Shown: in pieces, positions 40,361 to 40,361 of the stretch | Numbering within the stretch: the stretch's first letter is position 1 | Layout: each line of letters starts with the position of its first letter | NCBI GenBank assembly: GCA_944385995.1 | Contig: CALWZL010000015.1 | Span: 1 to 40,361, forward strand | Reading direction: 5' to 3' | Length of the DNA stretch: 40,361 nt | Source: an uncultured Faecalibacterium sp. | Lineage (GTDB): Bacteria > Bacillota > Clostridia > Oscillospirales > Ruminococcaceae | Notes under the pieces: generated by a model | Seen by the model: only the letters and a program-made list of their open reading frames with translations | Told to the model about the DNA's origin: nothing | Databases searched by the model: none | Program-made: the position numbers and the translations under genes

Positions 40361-40361
40361 T

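Noticed and set aside
1-40361. CRISPR array or rRNA genes
   Set aside because: No regularly spaced direct repeats and no rRNA-like sequence were seen.

Overview
The window looks like chromosomal DNA from a high-GC gut Firmicute of the Oscillospiraceae (Faecalibacterium, Gemmiger or Subdoligranulum type). The reasons are its GC-rich coding sequence, AGGAGG-type ribosome binding sites, a bacterial glgC/glgD pair, a short type-2 ArgC, a 3D/G5 cell-wall protein and palindromic intergenic repeats. This placement is inference from gene content, not from a marker gene. Most of the window is housekeeping biosynthesis. The large opposite-strand open frames are GC-rich shadows of real genes.

Layout. 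(1) 1-7417: arginine operon argG(partial)-H-C-J-B-D-F, a full ornithine-acetyl-cycle route in which ArgJ recycles the acetyl group. (2) 7447-7653: a tRNA-Ser(CGA) whose promoter lies inside the argF terminator. (3) 7666-9924, minus strand: an arsenic/metalloid module, arsR - COG0701 permease - Cys-rich thioredoxin-like protein - arsenate-reductase-like phosphatase, with a textbook promoter and two near-identical palindromic operators. (4) 10096-12110: a DegV protein, a roughly 570-base non-coding stretch with a terminator and a strongly folded leader, and a cyclophilin. (5) 12152-17492, mostly minus: an FAD dehydrogenase of the COG2509 type, an HdeD-like membrane protein with an EF-hand-like tail, a cytidylate-kinase-like protein, a C39-like protein that seems to have lost its catalytic residues, and a DUF624-like membrane protein. 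(6) 17557-18640: a PlsC acyltransferase with a TTG start and a small Arg/Pro-rich ORF. (7) 18702-27558: an aromatic amino acid operon pheA-aroB-aroC-aroE/K fusion-aroF(DAHP synthase)-aroA-tyrA, ending in a WYL-type regulator. (8) 27722-30395: terminators, palindromic repeats and two phage-tail-like genes with no other phage genes around them. (9) 30791-32115: a G5/3D-domain cell-wall protein behind a strong promoter and a long folded leader. (10) 32232-38565: glycogen operon glgB-glgC-glgD-glgA, with a Lys/Ala/Thr-rich tail on GlgB. (11) 38565-40361: a C39 peptidase-like protein, uridine kinase, a 61-residue secreted peptide, and the probable 3' end of an IS3-family element.

How they work together. 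Regions 1 and 7 make arginine, phenylalanine and tyrosine precursors from central metabolites; no 3-dehydroquinate dehydratase is present here, so it must be encoded elsewhere. Region 10 makes and branches glycogen. Region 3 is a self-regulated metalloid response. The parts least explained by known biology are the orphan tail-like pair, the apparent C39 pseudo-enzyme operon, the folded leader before the cyclophilin, the GlgB tail and the small secreted peptide next to the IS end.
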